DNA of 64,000 nucleotides from Streptomyces sp. R302 (GTDB lineage: Bacteria; Actinomycetota; Actinomycetes; Streptomycetales; Streptomycetaceae), in the NCBI RefSeq assembly GCF_012927245.1, contig NZ_JABBGE010000001.1, positions 124,001-188,000 of the forward strand, given 5' to 3'. Below the pieces are notes generated by a model that was not told where the DNA came from, searched no databases, and worked only from the letters and a program-made list of their open reading frames with translations. This document shows, one piece after another, positions 43,355 through 52,104 of this stretch; the first letter of the stretch is position 1; each line of letters opens with the position of its first letter. The position numbers and the translations under genes are program-made.

Positions 43355-45007
43355 TCAGACCCCCTGGGAGGTCCTCCACTCCTGGGCGTAGTCGTCGAAG
43401 ATCGCCCGCAGGTGGTGGCCGATCTTCAGGTAGTCGAGGTCGTCCAGGTTGGCCAGCGAGACGCGGACCGACCACTCGGGGCCGTCGAAGCCGCCGCCGT
43501 TGAGGAGGACGACGCCGGTCTGCTCGGCGAGCCGGAACAGCGGGTCGACGGGCTCGTACTCCTTCTCCAGGAAGTCGGCGAAGTCCTGGCCGTGGACGCG
43601 CTGGGCCTCCGCGAGCAGGTCGAGCTCGATGTAGTACCCGGCCCGCTTGTCGTCCTCGGCGATCTTCATCCGGGCGCCTTCGAGGAGCAGGTCGAGCCGC
43701 TGCCCGACGATCGCCCGCAGCCGCTCCTTGTACGCCTGGCCCTCGGGGAGCATGTCGAAGAGCGAGAACAGCGTCATCATGACCTGCTGCGGCAGCGACA
43801 GGCCCGCGGTGTGGTTGAGGGCGACCTGCCGGGAGTCGGCGACCAGCCGGTCGATGAACTTGATCTTCTCCGGGTCCAGGGAGAGCGTCCCGTACCGCTT
43901 GTTCAGCCGTTCCTTCTCGGCGGGGGGCAGGTCGGCGATCATCCGGTCGATGACGTTGTCGTCGTTGAGCCCGATGACGCCGAGCCGCCATCCGGTGGCG
44001 CCGTAGTGCTTGGAGTACGAGTACACGAGGAGCGTGTTCCGCGGCAGGTCGGCGGCGACCGAGCGGAAGCCGGGGACGAAGGTGCCGTAGACGTCGTCGG
44101 TGACGATCACCAGGTTCGGGTTCTTCTCGGCGACGATGTCCTTGAGCTGGTTCGCGACCCGCCGGCTCAGCGCGAGGGACGGCGGGTTGGAGGGGTTGAC
44201 CAGGCAGAGCAGCTTGACCGACGGGTCCTCCAGCTTGGCGACCTCCTCCTCCGGGTAGCGCCATTCGCGGACGCCGGTCTCGGCGAAGAGCGAGGCGTTG
44301 ACGTGGACGACGTCGAACTCGTACGTGTCGAGCTCGGGGATCTCGATGTACGGGGTGAACACCGGCACCATCAGGGCGATCCGGTCGCCCTTCTCGAGGA
44401 TCCCGTTCTTCATCAGGGAGTCGAAGACGTAGCACATGGCGGCGGTGCCGCCCTCGGTGGCGAAGTACGAGACGTTCCCCTCGGGCGGCCGACGGTCGAA
44501 CATCTCGTCCTCGACGTAGCCGCGGACGACCTGCTCGGTGTGGGTGAGGATCCGGTCCGGCACCGGGTAGTTGTCGCCGATGGAGCTGTCGGTGAGCTCG
44601 TGGACGAAGGCGTCCTTGTCGAAGCCGAAGCGCTCGACGGCGTACTCGACCGACTTCTGGAGGAGTTCGATGCCGGGCAGGTCGGGGTGCTGCCGTACGA
44701 AGGTGTCGAAGCGGGCGCCGGAGCCCTTCAGTTCGGGCATGCCGCCGAGGTCGTCGGCGGTCCACACCCGGCGGGACTCGGAGAGCGCGAAGTAGCCGAG
44801 CGCGTGGAAGGCCTCGCGGGGGCTGGTGGCGGTCCAGTTCGGGTTGCCGCGGCCGGCGTTGAGCATCTGGACCGAGGACTTGCCCTTCTGGCCCGGCTGG
44901 TCGGCCTGGGCCGTCTGGGCGAGGGTGATGAACTTGTCCTTCAGCTCGAACGGCGAGAGCTGCGCGAAGGACTTGATCTCCTCGCGGGTGAACGTGGTCC
45001 TGGGCAT
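43355..45007 (-). CDS. aspD: Aspartate 4-decarboxylase / aminotransferase
   Basis: A 550-aa PLP enzyme that converts L-aspartate to L-alanine and CO2. The PLP-lysine lies in LLVYSYSKHYGATGWR; other fold-type I motifs are NAGRGNPNW, ATEGGTAAMCYVFDSL, LMVPVFTPYIEIPEL, LCLVNPSNPPS and IVTDDVYGTFVPGF, with C-terminal NHTAGLSLPQQVMMTL. The length of about 550 residues distinguishes it from ordinary aspartate aminotransferases. ATG 45007 has TAAGGACG upstream. It is last in an operon with two AspT-type transporters; aspartate/alanine exchange plus decarboxylation consumes a proton and can raise the proton-motive force. Confidence 0.9.
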   Translation of the reverse strand: MPRTTFTREEIKSFAQLSPFELKDKFITLAQTAQADQPGQKGKSSVQMLNAGRGNPNWTATSPREAFHALGYFALSESRRVWTADDLGGMPELKGSGARFDTFVRQHPDLPGIELLQKSVEYAVERFGFDKDAFVHELTDSSIGDNYPVPDRILTHTEQVVRGYVEDEMFDRRPPEGNVSYFATEGGTAAMCYVFDSLMKNGILEKGDRIALMVPVFTPYIEIPELDTYEFDVVHVNASLFAETGVREWRYPEEEVAKLEDPSVKLLCLVNPSNPPSLALSRRVANQLKDIVAEKNPNLVIVTDDVYGTFVPGFRSVAADLPRNTLLVYSYSKHYGATGWRLGVIGLNDDNVIDRMIADLPPAEKERLNKRYGTLSLDPEKIKFIDRLVADSRQVALNHTAGLSLPQQVMMTLFSLFDMLPEGQAYKERLRAIVGQRLDLLLEGARMKIAEDDKRAGYYIELDLLAEAQRVHGQDFADFLEKEYEPVDPLFRLAEQTGVVLLNGGGFDGPEWSVRVSLANLDDLDYLKIGHHLRAIFDDYAQEWRTSQGV

Positions 45008-45021
45008 GGGGCGTCCTTACG

Positions 45022-45067
45022 TAGGAGGTCGGCGGGAGGTCAGTGGGAGGTCGGTGGGAGGTCAGTG
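45022..45067. repeat. 11-bp tandem repeat across the aspT stop codon
   Basis: Four units of GGGAGGTCRGT (plus-strand sense, first one diverged) span 45022-45067. The transporter's stop (TCA on the plus strand at 45062) lies in the repeat. Confidence 0.85.
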
Positions 45068-46765
45068 GTTGAGGATGACGATCACGGCGCCCCAGATGGT
45101 CAGCAGCACGTTGCCCACCGCGTAGGGGATCGTGTAGCCGAGCGTGGGGATCTGGGACCTGGACTGCTCGTTGATCGCGCCGATCGCCGCGGTCGTCGTC
45201 TGGCCGCCGGCCAGCACGCCCATCAGGATCGGGAAGCGGATCTTCTGCACGTGGTGGCCGACGAGGAAGCCGACGAGCAGCGGGACCAGGGTGGCGACCG
45301 CGCCCCACAGGAGCAGCCCCCAGCCGGCCGTCGACAGGCCGCTGGTGAAGCTCGGACCGGCGTTGATGCCGACGACGGCGACGAAGGCGCAGAGCCCGAA
45401 GGTGTCCATGAACCACTGGGCGCCCGGCGGGACGTTGCCGTACGTGGGGTACCTGCCGCGGATCCAGCCGAAGACCAGGCCCATGATCAGCGCGCCGCCC
45501 GAGGTCGACAGCGAGATCGGCACGCCGGAGACGGTGAGGGCGGGGATGCCGACGCAGCCGCCGAGGAAGACGCCGAGGCCGACCCAGAGCATGTCGGTGG
45601 CGAAGGAGGTCGGCACCGGCTTGCCGATGGCCTTCCCCGCCGGGCCCACGAGCCGCTTCGGGCCGGTGAGGATCACGGTGTCGCCGCGCTCGATCTTCGT
45701 GGCGAGCCGGTAGGGGAACTCGGCGCCCGAGCGGTAGATCTTGTCGATGTACACGCCGACCATGAAGGGCTCGCGGCGCAGCTCGGCGACGGTCTTCCCG
45801 AGCTGCTCCTTGTTCGAGGCGACGACGTGCAGCGACTCGGTCTCGTAGCCGAGGAGTTCGACGTCGTCGGTCTCGGGGCCGATGTGGGTGCGGGCGTCGA
45901 AGTCGACGAGGGAGCCGCGCAGCGCGGAGACGGCGACGGTGTCGCCCTCGCGGAGGACGGTCCCCTGGTCGTGGGGGAGGACGGTGCCGTCGCGCCGCAC
46001 CCGGGTGAGGTAGATGCGGTGGCCGAGCTCCTTCTGCTGGTTCTCGAAGTCGTCGATGGTGCGGCCGACGAGGTCCGGCCGCCGGATCGTGTACGCGCGG
46101 AGGACGACCTCGTAGTAGCCCTCGGCGAGGTCGGGGTTGTCGCCGGGGGCGTCCAGCTCCTTGGCGAGCCGCGCGGACTCGGCGGCGAGGTCCCGTCGGT
46201 AGAGGCGGGGGAGGATGCCGGCGAGGAGGAGGGCGCAGAGGATCGTGCCGAGCGGGTAGGTGACCGCGTACCCGATGGCGACGAGGTTCTCCTCGGTCTT
46301 CGTCTGGCCGGCGGAGAGGCCCGGGAGGTTGCCGATGGCGTCCTGGGCGACGCCGATGACGGCGGACTGGGTGAGCGCGCCGCCGAGCAGGCCGGCCGAG
46401 AGCCCGGGGCCGTACCCGAGCATCACGGCGAAGCCCCAGGAGACCAGCAGGCCGGTGACGCAGACGATGAGGGCGTTGACGACCTGCGGCAGTCCGTCCT
46501 TCTTCAGGCCCCGGAAGAACTGGGGGCCGACCTTGTAGCCGAGGGCGAAGAGGAAGAGGGTGAAGAAGAGGTTCTTCACCGTCGCGTCGATGGTGATCTT
46601 GAACTGGGCGCCGAGCAGCAGCCCCGCGACGAGGCAGCCGGTCACGGCCCCCAGGGCGATCGCCTTGTAGCGCAGCTTCCCGAAGAGGAAGCCCAGGGCG
46701 ACGGTGATGAAGACGAGCAGCTCGGGGTGGGGCTGGAAGATGTTCCGGTTCAGGAAGTCGATCAT
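45062..46765 (-). CDS. aspT: AspT-type aspartate:alanine exchanger 1
   Basis: A 567-aa membrane antiporter of the AAE family. It has an N-terminal set of about five helices (ELLVFITVALGFLFGKLRY, LFFTLFLFALGYKVGPQFF), a central cytoplasmic part with two TrkA_C-like domains (about residues 190-370; EGYYEVVLRAYTIRRPDLVGRTI and ESLHVVASNKEQLGKTVAEL), and a C-terminal membrane half ending TLGYTIPYAVGNVLLTIWGAVIVILNH. The GxxxG-rich FGWIRGRYP stretch and the repeated SAVIG and TTTAAIGA motifs are characteristic. ATG 46765. It probably imports aspartate and exports alanine for AspD. It lies 17 bp downstream of its paralogue. Confidence 0.88.
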   Translation of the reverse strand: MIDFLNRNIFQPHPELLVFITVALGFLFGKLRYKAIALGAVTGCLVAGLLLGAQFKITIDATVKNLFFTLFLFALGYKVGPQFFRGLKKDGLPQVVNALIVCVTGLLVSWGFAVMLGYGPGLSAGLLGGALTQSAVIGVAQDAIGNLPGLSAGQTKTEENLVAIGYAVTYPLGTILCALLLAGILPRLYRRDLAAESARLAKELDAPGDNPDLAEGYYEVVLRAYTIRRPDLVGRTIDDFENQQKELGHRIYLTRVRRDGTVLPHDQGTVLREGDTVAVSALRGSLVDFDARTHIGPETDDVELLGYETESLHVVASNKEQLGKTVAELRREPFMVGVYIDKIYRSGAEFPYRLATKIERGDTVILTGPKRLVGPAGKAIGKPVPTSFATDMLWVGLGVFLGGCVGIPALTVSGVPISLSTSGGALIMGLVFGWIRGRYPTYGNVPPGAQWFMDTFGLCAFVAVVGINAGPSFTSGLSTAGWGLLLWGAVATLVPLLVGFLVGHHVQKIRFPILMGVLAGGQTTTAAIGAINEQSRSQIPTLGYTIPYAVGNVLLTIWGAVIVILNH

Positions 46766-46782
46766 GGAGGGAGGGCCGTCTC

Positions 46783-48465
46783 TCAGGCTCCCAGGATGCC
46801 GACCAGGAGCGGGCCGGTCAGCGGGAGCAGGAAGTTGGAGAGGGTGTACGTGATCGTGTAGCCCAGCATCGGGACCGAGCTCTGCGCGACCTGGGTGACC
46901 GAGGTGATCGCCGGCGTCGAGCACTGCTGGCCCGCGATGGCGCCGATCAGCAGCGGTTTCTCGATGTTCAGCAGCTTGCGGCCGACGAACAGCGAGACCG
47001 TCGCCGGTACGAGGACCATGGCGATGCCCGCGAACGGCAGCAGCGCCCCGTACTCCTTGAGCAGCGGCCCCGCCTGCGGGCCGGAGACGAGTCCGGTGCA
47101 GGCGATGAAGATGGCCAGGCCCATGTCCTTGATCGTGGTCGCGGCCTGCGGCGGGAAGGCGCCGAAGGTCTGGGTGCGGGAGCGGAACCAGCCGAAGAGC
47201 AGTCCGGAGATGAGGCAGCCGCCGCCGGTGCCGAGCGACATCGGGACGTCGCCGAACTTCACCACGACCTGCCCGAGGAGCGAGCCGCAGGCGATGCCGA
47301 GGCCCAGGTAGATGAAGTCGGTGGCGTCGTTCTTGACGATCGCGCCGACCTTGGAGGCCAGCCGGCCGAGCGAGGAGCGGGCGCCCACCAGGGTGAGCAC
47401 GTCACCGCGCTGGACGACGGTCTCCGGGGTCGCGGGCAGATGCGACTCGTTGCGCAGCACGTCCGTGACGTAGACGCCGCCGGAGGCGATCTCCGGGTGC
47501 TCGACGGTCAGCTGGTCCAGGGACTTGCCGACCGCCGCCTTGTCCGTGAGGGAGACCTGCTGGGTGGCGAGCGGGGTGTCGAGGCCCGGGACGGCCGGGG
47601 TCTCGGGGCCGATCAGCCGGCCCGCCTCGATGATGTTGGCCCGCCGGCCGACCGCGAGGACCAGGTCGGAGAGGGTCAGCTCGAAGCCGGGCGGGGGAGG
47701 GGTGAGGATCTCGCTGCCCCGCTTCACCGCCTCGACGGTGACCCGGTTGCCGAACTGCCGCTCCAGGTCGGAGACCTTGGCGCCGTCGGCGACGGTGACG
47801 AGGAAGGTGCGGCCGACCATGCCGGGCAGCGCCTCGCGCTCGTCGGCCTCCAGGCCGCCGCCGGTGCCCCGCATCTTCTCCCACAGCTCGCGGGAGGCGT
47901 CGCGGAGGTTGATCCGCATCATCATCGGCATGATCTGGCTGGTGTAGATCACGATGGTGATGAGGCCGAAGAGGTAGCAGACGGTGTACGCGGTGGCCAC
48001 ATGGCCCTGGTACTGGGTGATCTGCGCCTGGGTCAGGTCGGAGAGCTTGCCGATGGCCTCGGTGGCCGTGCCGACGACCGCGGACTCGGTGGCCGCGCCC
48101 GCCAGGATGCCGGCGGCGGTGCCGACGTCCAGGTCGAAGGCCGCGGCGAGTCCGAGGGCGATGCCGACGACGCAGACGACCTCGATGAGGCAGAGGGCGA
48201 AGTAGCGCAGGCTCTTCTTGTTGAGGTTGGCGAAGAACTGGGGGCCGGCCAGATAGCCGAGCGAGAAGATGAAGAGCGCGAAGAAGATCGTCTTCACGTC
48301 GTCGGAGACGGTGACCTTCGCCCAGGCGCCCATGAGCAGCGACACGATCAGCGTCCCGCAGATGCCGCCGAGCGTGATGGGGCCGACCCGGAGCTTGCCG
48401 AGGAGGTATCCCGCGGCGAGGCAGACGAAGAGGGCGAGTTCGGGATGGTCGCGCAGCACACCCAT
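46783..48465 (-). CDS. AspT-type aspartate:alanine exchanger 2
   Basis: A 560-aa paralogue of the following gene and first of the operon. It shows the same order: N-terminal helices (ELALFVCLAAGYLLGKLRVG, FFALFIFSLGYLAGPQFF), the TESAVVGTATEAIG loop, two TrkA_C-like domains (about residues 200-365), then C-terminal helices ending MLGYTITYTLSNFLLPLTGPLL. The two paralogues share motifs but are clearly diverged, so an old duplication and possibly a heteromeric carrier or different substrates. ATG 48465; no strong ribosome-binding site is seen. Confidence 0.87.
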   Translation of the reverse strand: MGVLRDHPELALFVCLAAGYLLGKLRVGPITLGGICGTLIVSLLMGAWAKVTVSDDVKTIFFALFIFSLGYLAGPQFFANLNKKSLRYFALCLIEVVCVVGIALGLAAAFDLDVGTAAGILAGAATESAVVGTATEAIGKLSDLTQAQITQYQGHVATAYTVCYLFGLITIVIYTSQIMPMMMRINLRDASRELWEKMRGTGGGLEADEREALPGMVGRTFLVTVADGAKVSDLERQFGNRVTVEAVKRGSEILTPPPPGFELTLSDLVLAVGRRANIIEAGRLIGPETPAVPGLDTPLATQQVSLTDKAAVGKSLDQLTVEHPEIASGGVYVTDVLRNESHLPATPETVVQRGDVLTLVGARSSLGRLASKVGAIVKNDATDFIYLGLGIACGSLLGQVVVKFGDVPMSLGTGGGCLISGLLFGWFRSRTQTFGAFPPQAATTIKDMGLAIFIACTGLVSGPQAGPLLKEYGALLPFAGIAMVLVPATVSLFVGRKLLNIEKPLLIGAIAGQQCSTPAITSVTQVAQSSVPMLGYTITYTLSNFLLPLTGPLLVGILGA

Positions 48466-48582
48466 CCGGCCTCACCCCACCCACATGGGGCAAAAACCTC
48501 TGATAGCAGACATAAGGGGACGCTAGCAGCGGAAGATCGACAGAGGGTCACCACCGCACCCATCCGGGTGAACACCCGTACG

Positions 48583-48614
48583 CCCCTTCACCCCTTCACC
48601 CCTTCACCCCTTCA
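48583..48614. repeat. 8-bp tandem repeat across the sugar permease stop codon
   Basis: Four exact units of CCCCTTCA (48583-48614); the gene is on the minus strand and its TGA (48606-48604) is inside the third unit in plus order. The protein therefore ends VKG within the repeat. Confidence 0.9.
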
Positions 48615-49449
48615 CCGCCCCCCGCATCACCCCGCCCACGATCTGCCGCCCGAACAGCGCAAGCACCACGAGCAGCGGCAGCGTCCCGAGCAGCGCCCCC
48701 GCCATCACCACCGAGGTGTCCGGCACATAGCCCCGGCCGAGCCCCGTCAGCGCCACCTGCACCGTCGGACTGCCCGTCTGGGTGAGCGCGAGCACCGGCC
48801 AGAAGAAGTCGTTCCACGCCGCCACGAACGACAGCATCCCCAGGACCGCCATCGCCGGCCGCGCCGCCGGCAGCACCAGGTGCCACACCACCCGCAGCGT
48901 CCCCGCCCCGTCCATCCGCGCCGCCTCCAGGAGCTCCGGCGGCAGCGCGCCCCGCAGGTGCTGGCGCATGTAGAACACGCCGAAGGCCGAGACCAGCGAG
49001 GGCAGCACCACCGCCTGCAGCTGGTCGGTCCAGCCGAGCCGGGCGACCAGCAGATAGAGCGGCACCACCCCGAGCTGCGGCGGCACCAGCATCGTCGCCC
49101 CCACCAGGAGCAGCAGCGGCCCCCGGAAGCGGAACCGCAGCCGGGCGAAGGCGAAACCGGCGAGCGTCGAGAAGACCACCGTGCCCACCGCCACCGACCC
49201 CGCCACCACCGCCGTGTTGGCCAGCGCCTCGCCCATCCCGCCCTCGCCCCAGGCCACCGACACGTTCCGCGGCAGGTTCCGCCCGAACCGGAACGGCGGC
49301 GGCGACTGGGCCAGCCGCCCGCTCGTCCGCGAGGCGGCGACCGCCGTCCACAGCAGCGGGAAGACGGACACCGCCGTGAACAGCGCCAGGAGCAGGTACG
49401 TACCCCACCCGCCCCGCTCGTACGACTCCGAGCCCGACCGTCCCGTCAC
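48604..49449 (-). CDS. Carbohydrate ABC transporter permease (CebG-like)
   Basis: A 281-aa inner-membrane permease of the MalG type with six helices: about residues 15-33, 78-100, 112-130, 145-165, 190-210 and 250-270. The EAA loop contacting the ATPase reads ELLEAARMDGAGTLRVVWHLVLPAARPA. GTG 49449 overlaps the upstream permease's stop by four bases (GTGA). It is the third gene of a binding-protein/permease/permease operon with no ATPase; such streptomycete systems normally use the shared MsiK ATPase encoded elsewhere. Confidence 0.88.
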   Translation of the reverse strand: MTGRSGSESYERGGWGTYLLLALFTAVSVFPLLWTAVAASRTSGRLAQSPPPFRFGRNLPRNVSVAWGEGGMGEALANTAVVAGSVAVGTVVFSTLAGFAFARLRFRFRGPLLLLVGATMLVPPQLGVVPLYLLVARLGWTDQLQAVVLPSLVSAFGVFYMRQHLRGALPPELLEAARMDGAGTLRVVWHLVLPAARPAMAVLGMLSFVAAWNDFFWPVLALTQTGSPTVQVALTGLGRGYVPDTSVVMAGALLGTLPLLVVLALFGRQIVGGVMRGAVKG

Positions 49450-50531
49450 CGCCGCGACCCCCTCCCGCGGGCGAGCCGCACGAGCCCGAACACCACCACC
49501 AGGAGCAGCAGCATCGCCCAGGCGATCGCCGCCGCCCGCCCCAGGTGCAGGTTCACCCAGCCCTGCTCGTACAGGTAGAGACCCAGCGTCTGGTACTGGT
49601 GGTCGGCGCCGCCCGAGGCGCCCGCCCCGCTGCTGAACAGCAGCGGCTCGCCGAAGAGCTGCACCGCCCCGATCGTCGACACGAGCCCGGTGAACGCCAG
49701 CGCCGGCCGCAGCCCCGGCACGGTGACGTGCCGGAAGCGCCGCCACCGCCCGGCCCCGTCGAGCGCCGCCGCCTCGTACAGCTCGTGCGGGATCGTCTGC
49801 ATCGCCGCCAGGTAGATCAGCGCGTTGTAGCCGGTCCAGCGCCAGATCACGATCGACGCCACCGCGAACCTCGACGCCCACGGCCCGTTCTGCCAGTCCA
49901 CCGGATCGAGCCCGACCAGGCCGATCGCCCAGTTCACCATCCCCTGGTCCCGCCCGTAGAACAGCGCGAAGACCAGCGTCGCCGCCGCCACCGACGTCGT
50001 GTACGGGGCGAGCGCCGCCACCCGGAAGAAGAGCCGCCCGCGCAGCCGCGCGTCCAGGAGGTGCGCCGCACCGAGCGCGAGCAGCAGCTGCGGGACGGTC
50101 GCGAGGACCCCGATCAGCACCGTGTTGGCCAGCGCGTTCCAGAAGAACTCGTCGGTGAGCAGCCGGGCGTAGTTGTGGAGCCCCACCCACTCCCGGGCCT
50201 CCGGCGCCGTCAACTCCACCCGGAACAGCGAGGTCCACGCCGTCGCCACCAGCGGGAAGAGACCGAACGCCCCGAACAGCAGGAAGAACGGCGCCACCAG
50301 CACGTACGGCGCCGACCGCGACCGCAGCCGGCCGAGCCGCTCCCGCCGCCCGGCCCCCGGCCGCCCGGCTCCCGACCGCCCGGGCCCGCCCGGAACGACC
50401 ACGGGCAGGGCCCGCGCCACGAGCTCCCCGGCGCCGCCCGCACCCGCCCGCCCCTCCGGCTCGCCGCCGTCCCGGCTCCCCACCCCGGCCCCGGCCGCCC
50501 CACCGGCCCCCGCCGTCACGTCCTCCGCCAT
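49446..50531 (-). CDS. Carbohydrate ABC transporter permease (CebF-like)
   Basis: A 361-aa MalF-type permease. An unusually long Gly/Ala-rich cytoplasmic N-terminus (about residues 1-72) precedes six helices; the first reads APFFLLFGAFGLFPLVATAW. The EAA loop is ELYEAAALDGAGRWRRFRHVTVPGL. It lies 19 bp downstream of the binding protein and overlaps the second permease by four bases, so the three are an operon. Confidence 0.88.
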   Translation of the reverse strand: MAEDVTAGAGGAAGAGVGSRDGGEPEGRAGAGGAGELVARALPVVVPGGPGRSGAGRPGAGRRERLGRLRSRSAPYVLVAPFFLLFGAFGLFPLVATAWTSLFRVELTAPEAREWVGLHNYARLLTDEFFWNALANTVLIGVLATVPQLLLALGAAHLLDARLRGRLFFRVAALAPYTTSVAAATLVFALFYGRDQGMVNWAIGLVGLDPVDWQNGPWASRFAVASIVIWRWTGYNALIYLAAMQTIPHELYEAAALDGAGRWRRFRHVTVPGLRPALAFTGLVSTIGAVQLFGEPLLFSSGAGASGGADHQYQTLGLYLYEQGWVNLHLGRAAAIAWAMLLLLVVVFGLVRLARGRGSRR

Positions 50532-50550
50532 CCCGTCCCGTCCATCCGCC

Positions 50551-51894
50551 TCACCGGTCCAGCGCGTTGTCGATGGCCTCCATCGCCGCCCGCCACGCCG
50601 ACTCCGGCGAGCGGCCCGTCTGGTCGACCTGGAGCATCCCGGTGTCGGACAGGATCGTGTTCACCAGGCCGTCCTTCGGCCCGACCGGCGCCACCGGCAC
50701 CCCCATCGCCGCCGCCGAGTAGATCCGGCCCACCGGCGCGTCCCCGAAGTACGGGTGCCGGGCGTTCCTCACCTGCGGCAGTCCGAAGGCGGCCTCGGCG
50801 CTCGGGAAGCTGCCGCGCCGCTCGAAGAGCACCGCCTGCTGCTCCGGCGCGGTCAGCCAGGCCGCCAGCGCGGCCGCCTCCTCGACGTGCCTCCCGGCGG
50901 CCGGGACGACCAGGAAGGAGCCGCCCCAGTTCCCCGGCCGGGGCGCCGTCGCGATCTCCCACTTCCCCTTCCCGTCCGGGCCGCCCTTGTCCTGGATGTA
51001 GCCGAGCATCCACGCCGGGCAGGCGATCGAGGCGAACCTGCCGTGCGCGAAGCCCTGGTCCCAGTCGGGGGTGAACTGCTGGAGCCGGGCGGTCAGTCCG
51101 TCCTCGGCGAACCGCGCGCCGAGGTCCCAGGCGGCCCGCACCGCCGGGTTGGTCGCCACCACGAGCCGCCCCTCGGCGTCGTAGTAGCGCAGCCCCGCGC
51201 CCGAGATCACCGCGCCCATCACCCCGGACGCCGAGTCGGTGAAGGCCACGCCCTCCGGCGCCCGTGCGGCGAACCGGCGGCCCGTCTCCAGGTACTTCTC
51301 CCAGTCCCCGGCCCACAGCCGCCCCACCTCCTCCCGGTCGGTGGGCAGCCCGGCGGCGGCGAAGTGGTCCGTGCGGTAGCAGACGGCCAGCGGTCCGATG
51401 TCGGTGCCGAGCCCAAGCACCCGGCCGTCCTCCGTCCGCGCCTGCGCCCACTTCCAGGGCAGGAAGTCGGCCTCCCGCACGCCGGGCGCGCGGGCCAGGT
51501 CGACGAGCCGGCCGGCCTGCGTGTCGACGACCTCCGCGATGTTCCCGACCTCGACGGCCTGGACGTCGGCGAGGCCCGCGCCGGCCGTGAGGTGGGTGAG
51601 CAGCTGCGGGTAGTAGACGTCGGCGCGGGCGAGGGAGGTCTGCCGGATCGCCACGTCCGGGTGGAGCCGCATGTACGTGTCGTACAGCCCGGCCTCCTTG
51701 AGCCCGAAGGTGCCGTACACACCGACGGTGAGCGTGACCGGCCGCCCCGAGCCGTCGACGGTCTCCCCGGCGCCGGCCGCCGGCGGCACCGGCGGGTCGT
51801 CCGCGCAGCCCCCGAGCAGCGCGGCGGCGAGCAGCAGCGCCAGGGCGCGGGCGCGCGCGCCGGTCCCTCGTGGTGTCCCGTTCCTCCGCCCCAT
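50551..51894 (-). CDS. CebE-like sugar-binding lipoprotein
   Basis: A 447-aa extracellular solute-binding lipoprotein. The signal peptide ends with the lipobox LLGGC. The mature part matches group-1 sugar-binding proteins and specifically recalls CebE: VTLTVGVYGTFGLKEAGLYDTYMRLHPDV, QAVEVGNIAEVVDTQAGRLVDL, LGLGTDIGPLAVCYRTDHFAAAGLPTDREE. It is divergent from the GH74 gene across a CebR box, which supports cello-oligosaccharide or xyloglucan-oligosaccharide uptake. From memory the S. coelicolor cebEFG genes sit at the equivalent place beside orn, but no cebR or bglC is found here. Confidence 0.8.
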   Translation of the reverse strand: MGRRNGTPRGTGARARALALLLAAALLGGCADDPPVPPAAGAGETVDGSGRPVTLTVGVYGTFGLKEAGLYDTYMRLHPDVAIRQTSLARADVYYPQLLTHLTAGAGLADVQAVEVGNIAEVVDTQAGRLVDLARAPGVREADFLPWKWAQARTEDGRVLGLGTDIGPLAVCYRTDHFAAAGLPTDREEVGRLWAGDWEKYLETGRRFAARAPEGVAFTDSASGVMGAVISGAGLRYYDAEGRLVVATNPAVRAAWDLGARFAEDGLTARLQQFTPDWDQGFAHGRFASIACPAWMLGYIQDKGGPDGKGKWEIATAPRPGNWGGSFLVVPAAGRHVEEAAALAAWLTAPEQQAVLFERRGSFPSAEAAFGLPQVRNARHPYFGDAPVGRIYSAAAMGVPVAPVGPKDGLVNTILSDTGMLQVDQTGRSPESAWRAAMEAIDNALDR

Positions 51895-52030
51895 GGGCCC
51901 GACCGTAGGCGGCGGGGGAGGGGCGTCCGGCGGGGCGGCGCCGGGGCCCGGGCGCGCCTCACCCGTTCGGACGCCTTCGGCGGCGCCCGGTCGCTCCGAG
52001 TCGTCGAACGTCTTCGACGACTCCCGCATA

Positions 52031-52073
52031 TTGACCGTGTTCTGACAGGACTCCGATAGTGGGAGCGCTCCCA
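52031..52073 (+). promoter_or_regulatory. GH74 promoter with CebR operator
   Basis: TTGACC (52031-52036) and GATAGT (52055-52060) are 18 bp apart and place +1 near 52067. The perfect palindrome TGGGAGCGCTCCCA (52060-52073) is the CebR box of cello-oligosaccharide genes and covers the transcription start. Cellobiose or cellotriose would release CebR. Confidence 0.85.
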
Positions 52074-52104
52074 TACCTCTGCTCCACTTCCCGACGGGAT
52101 ACCC

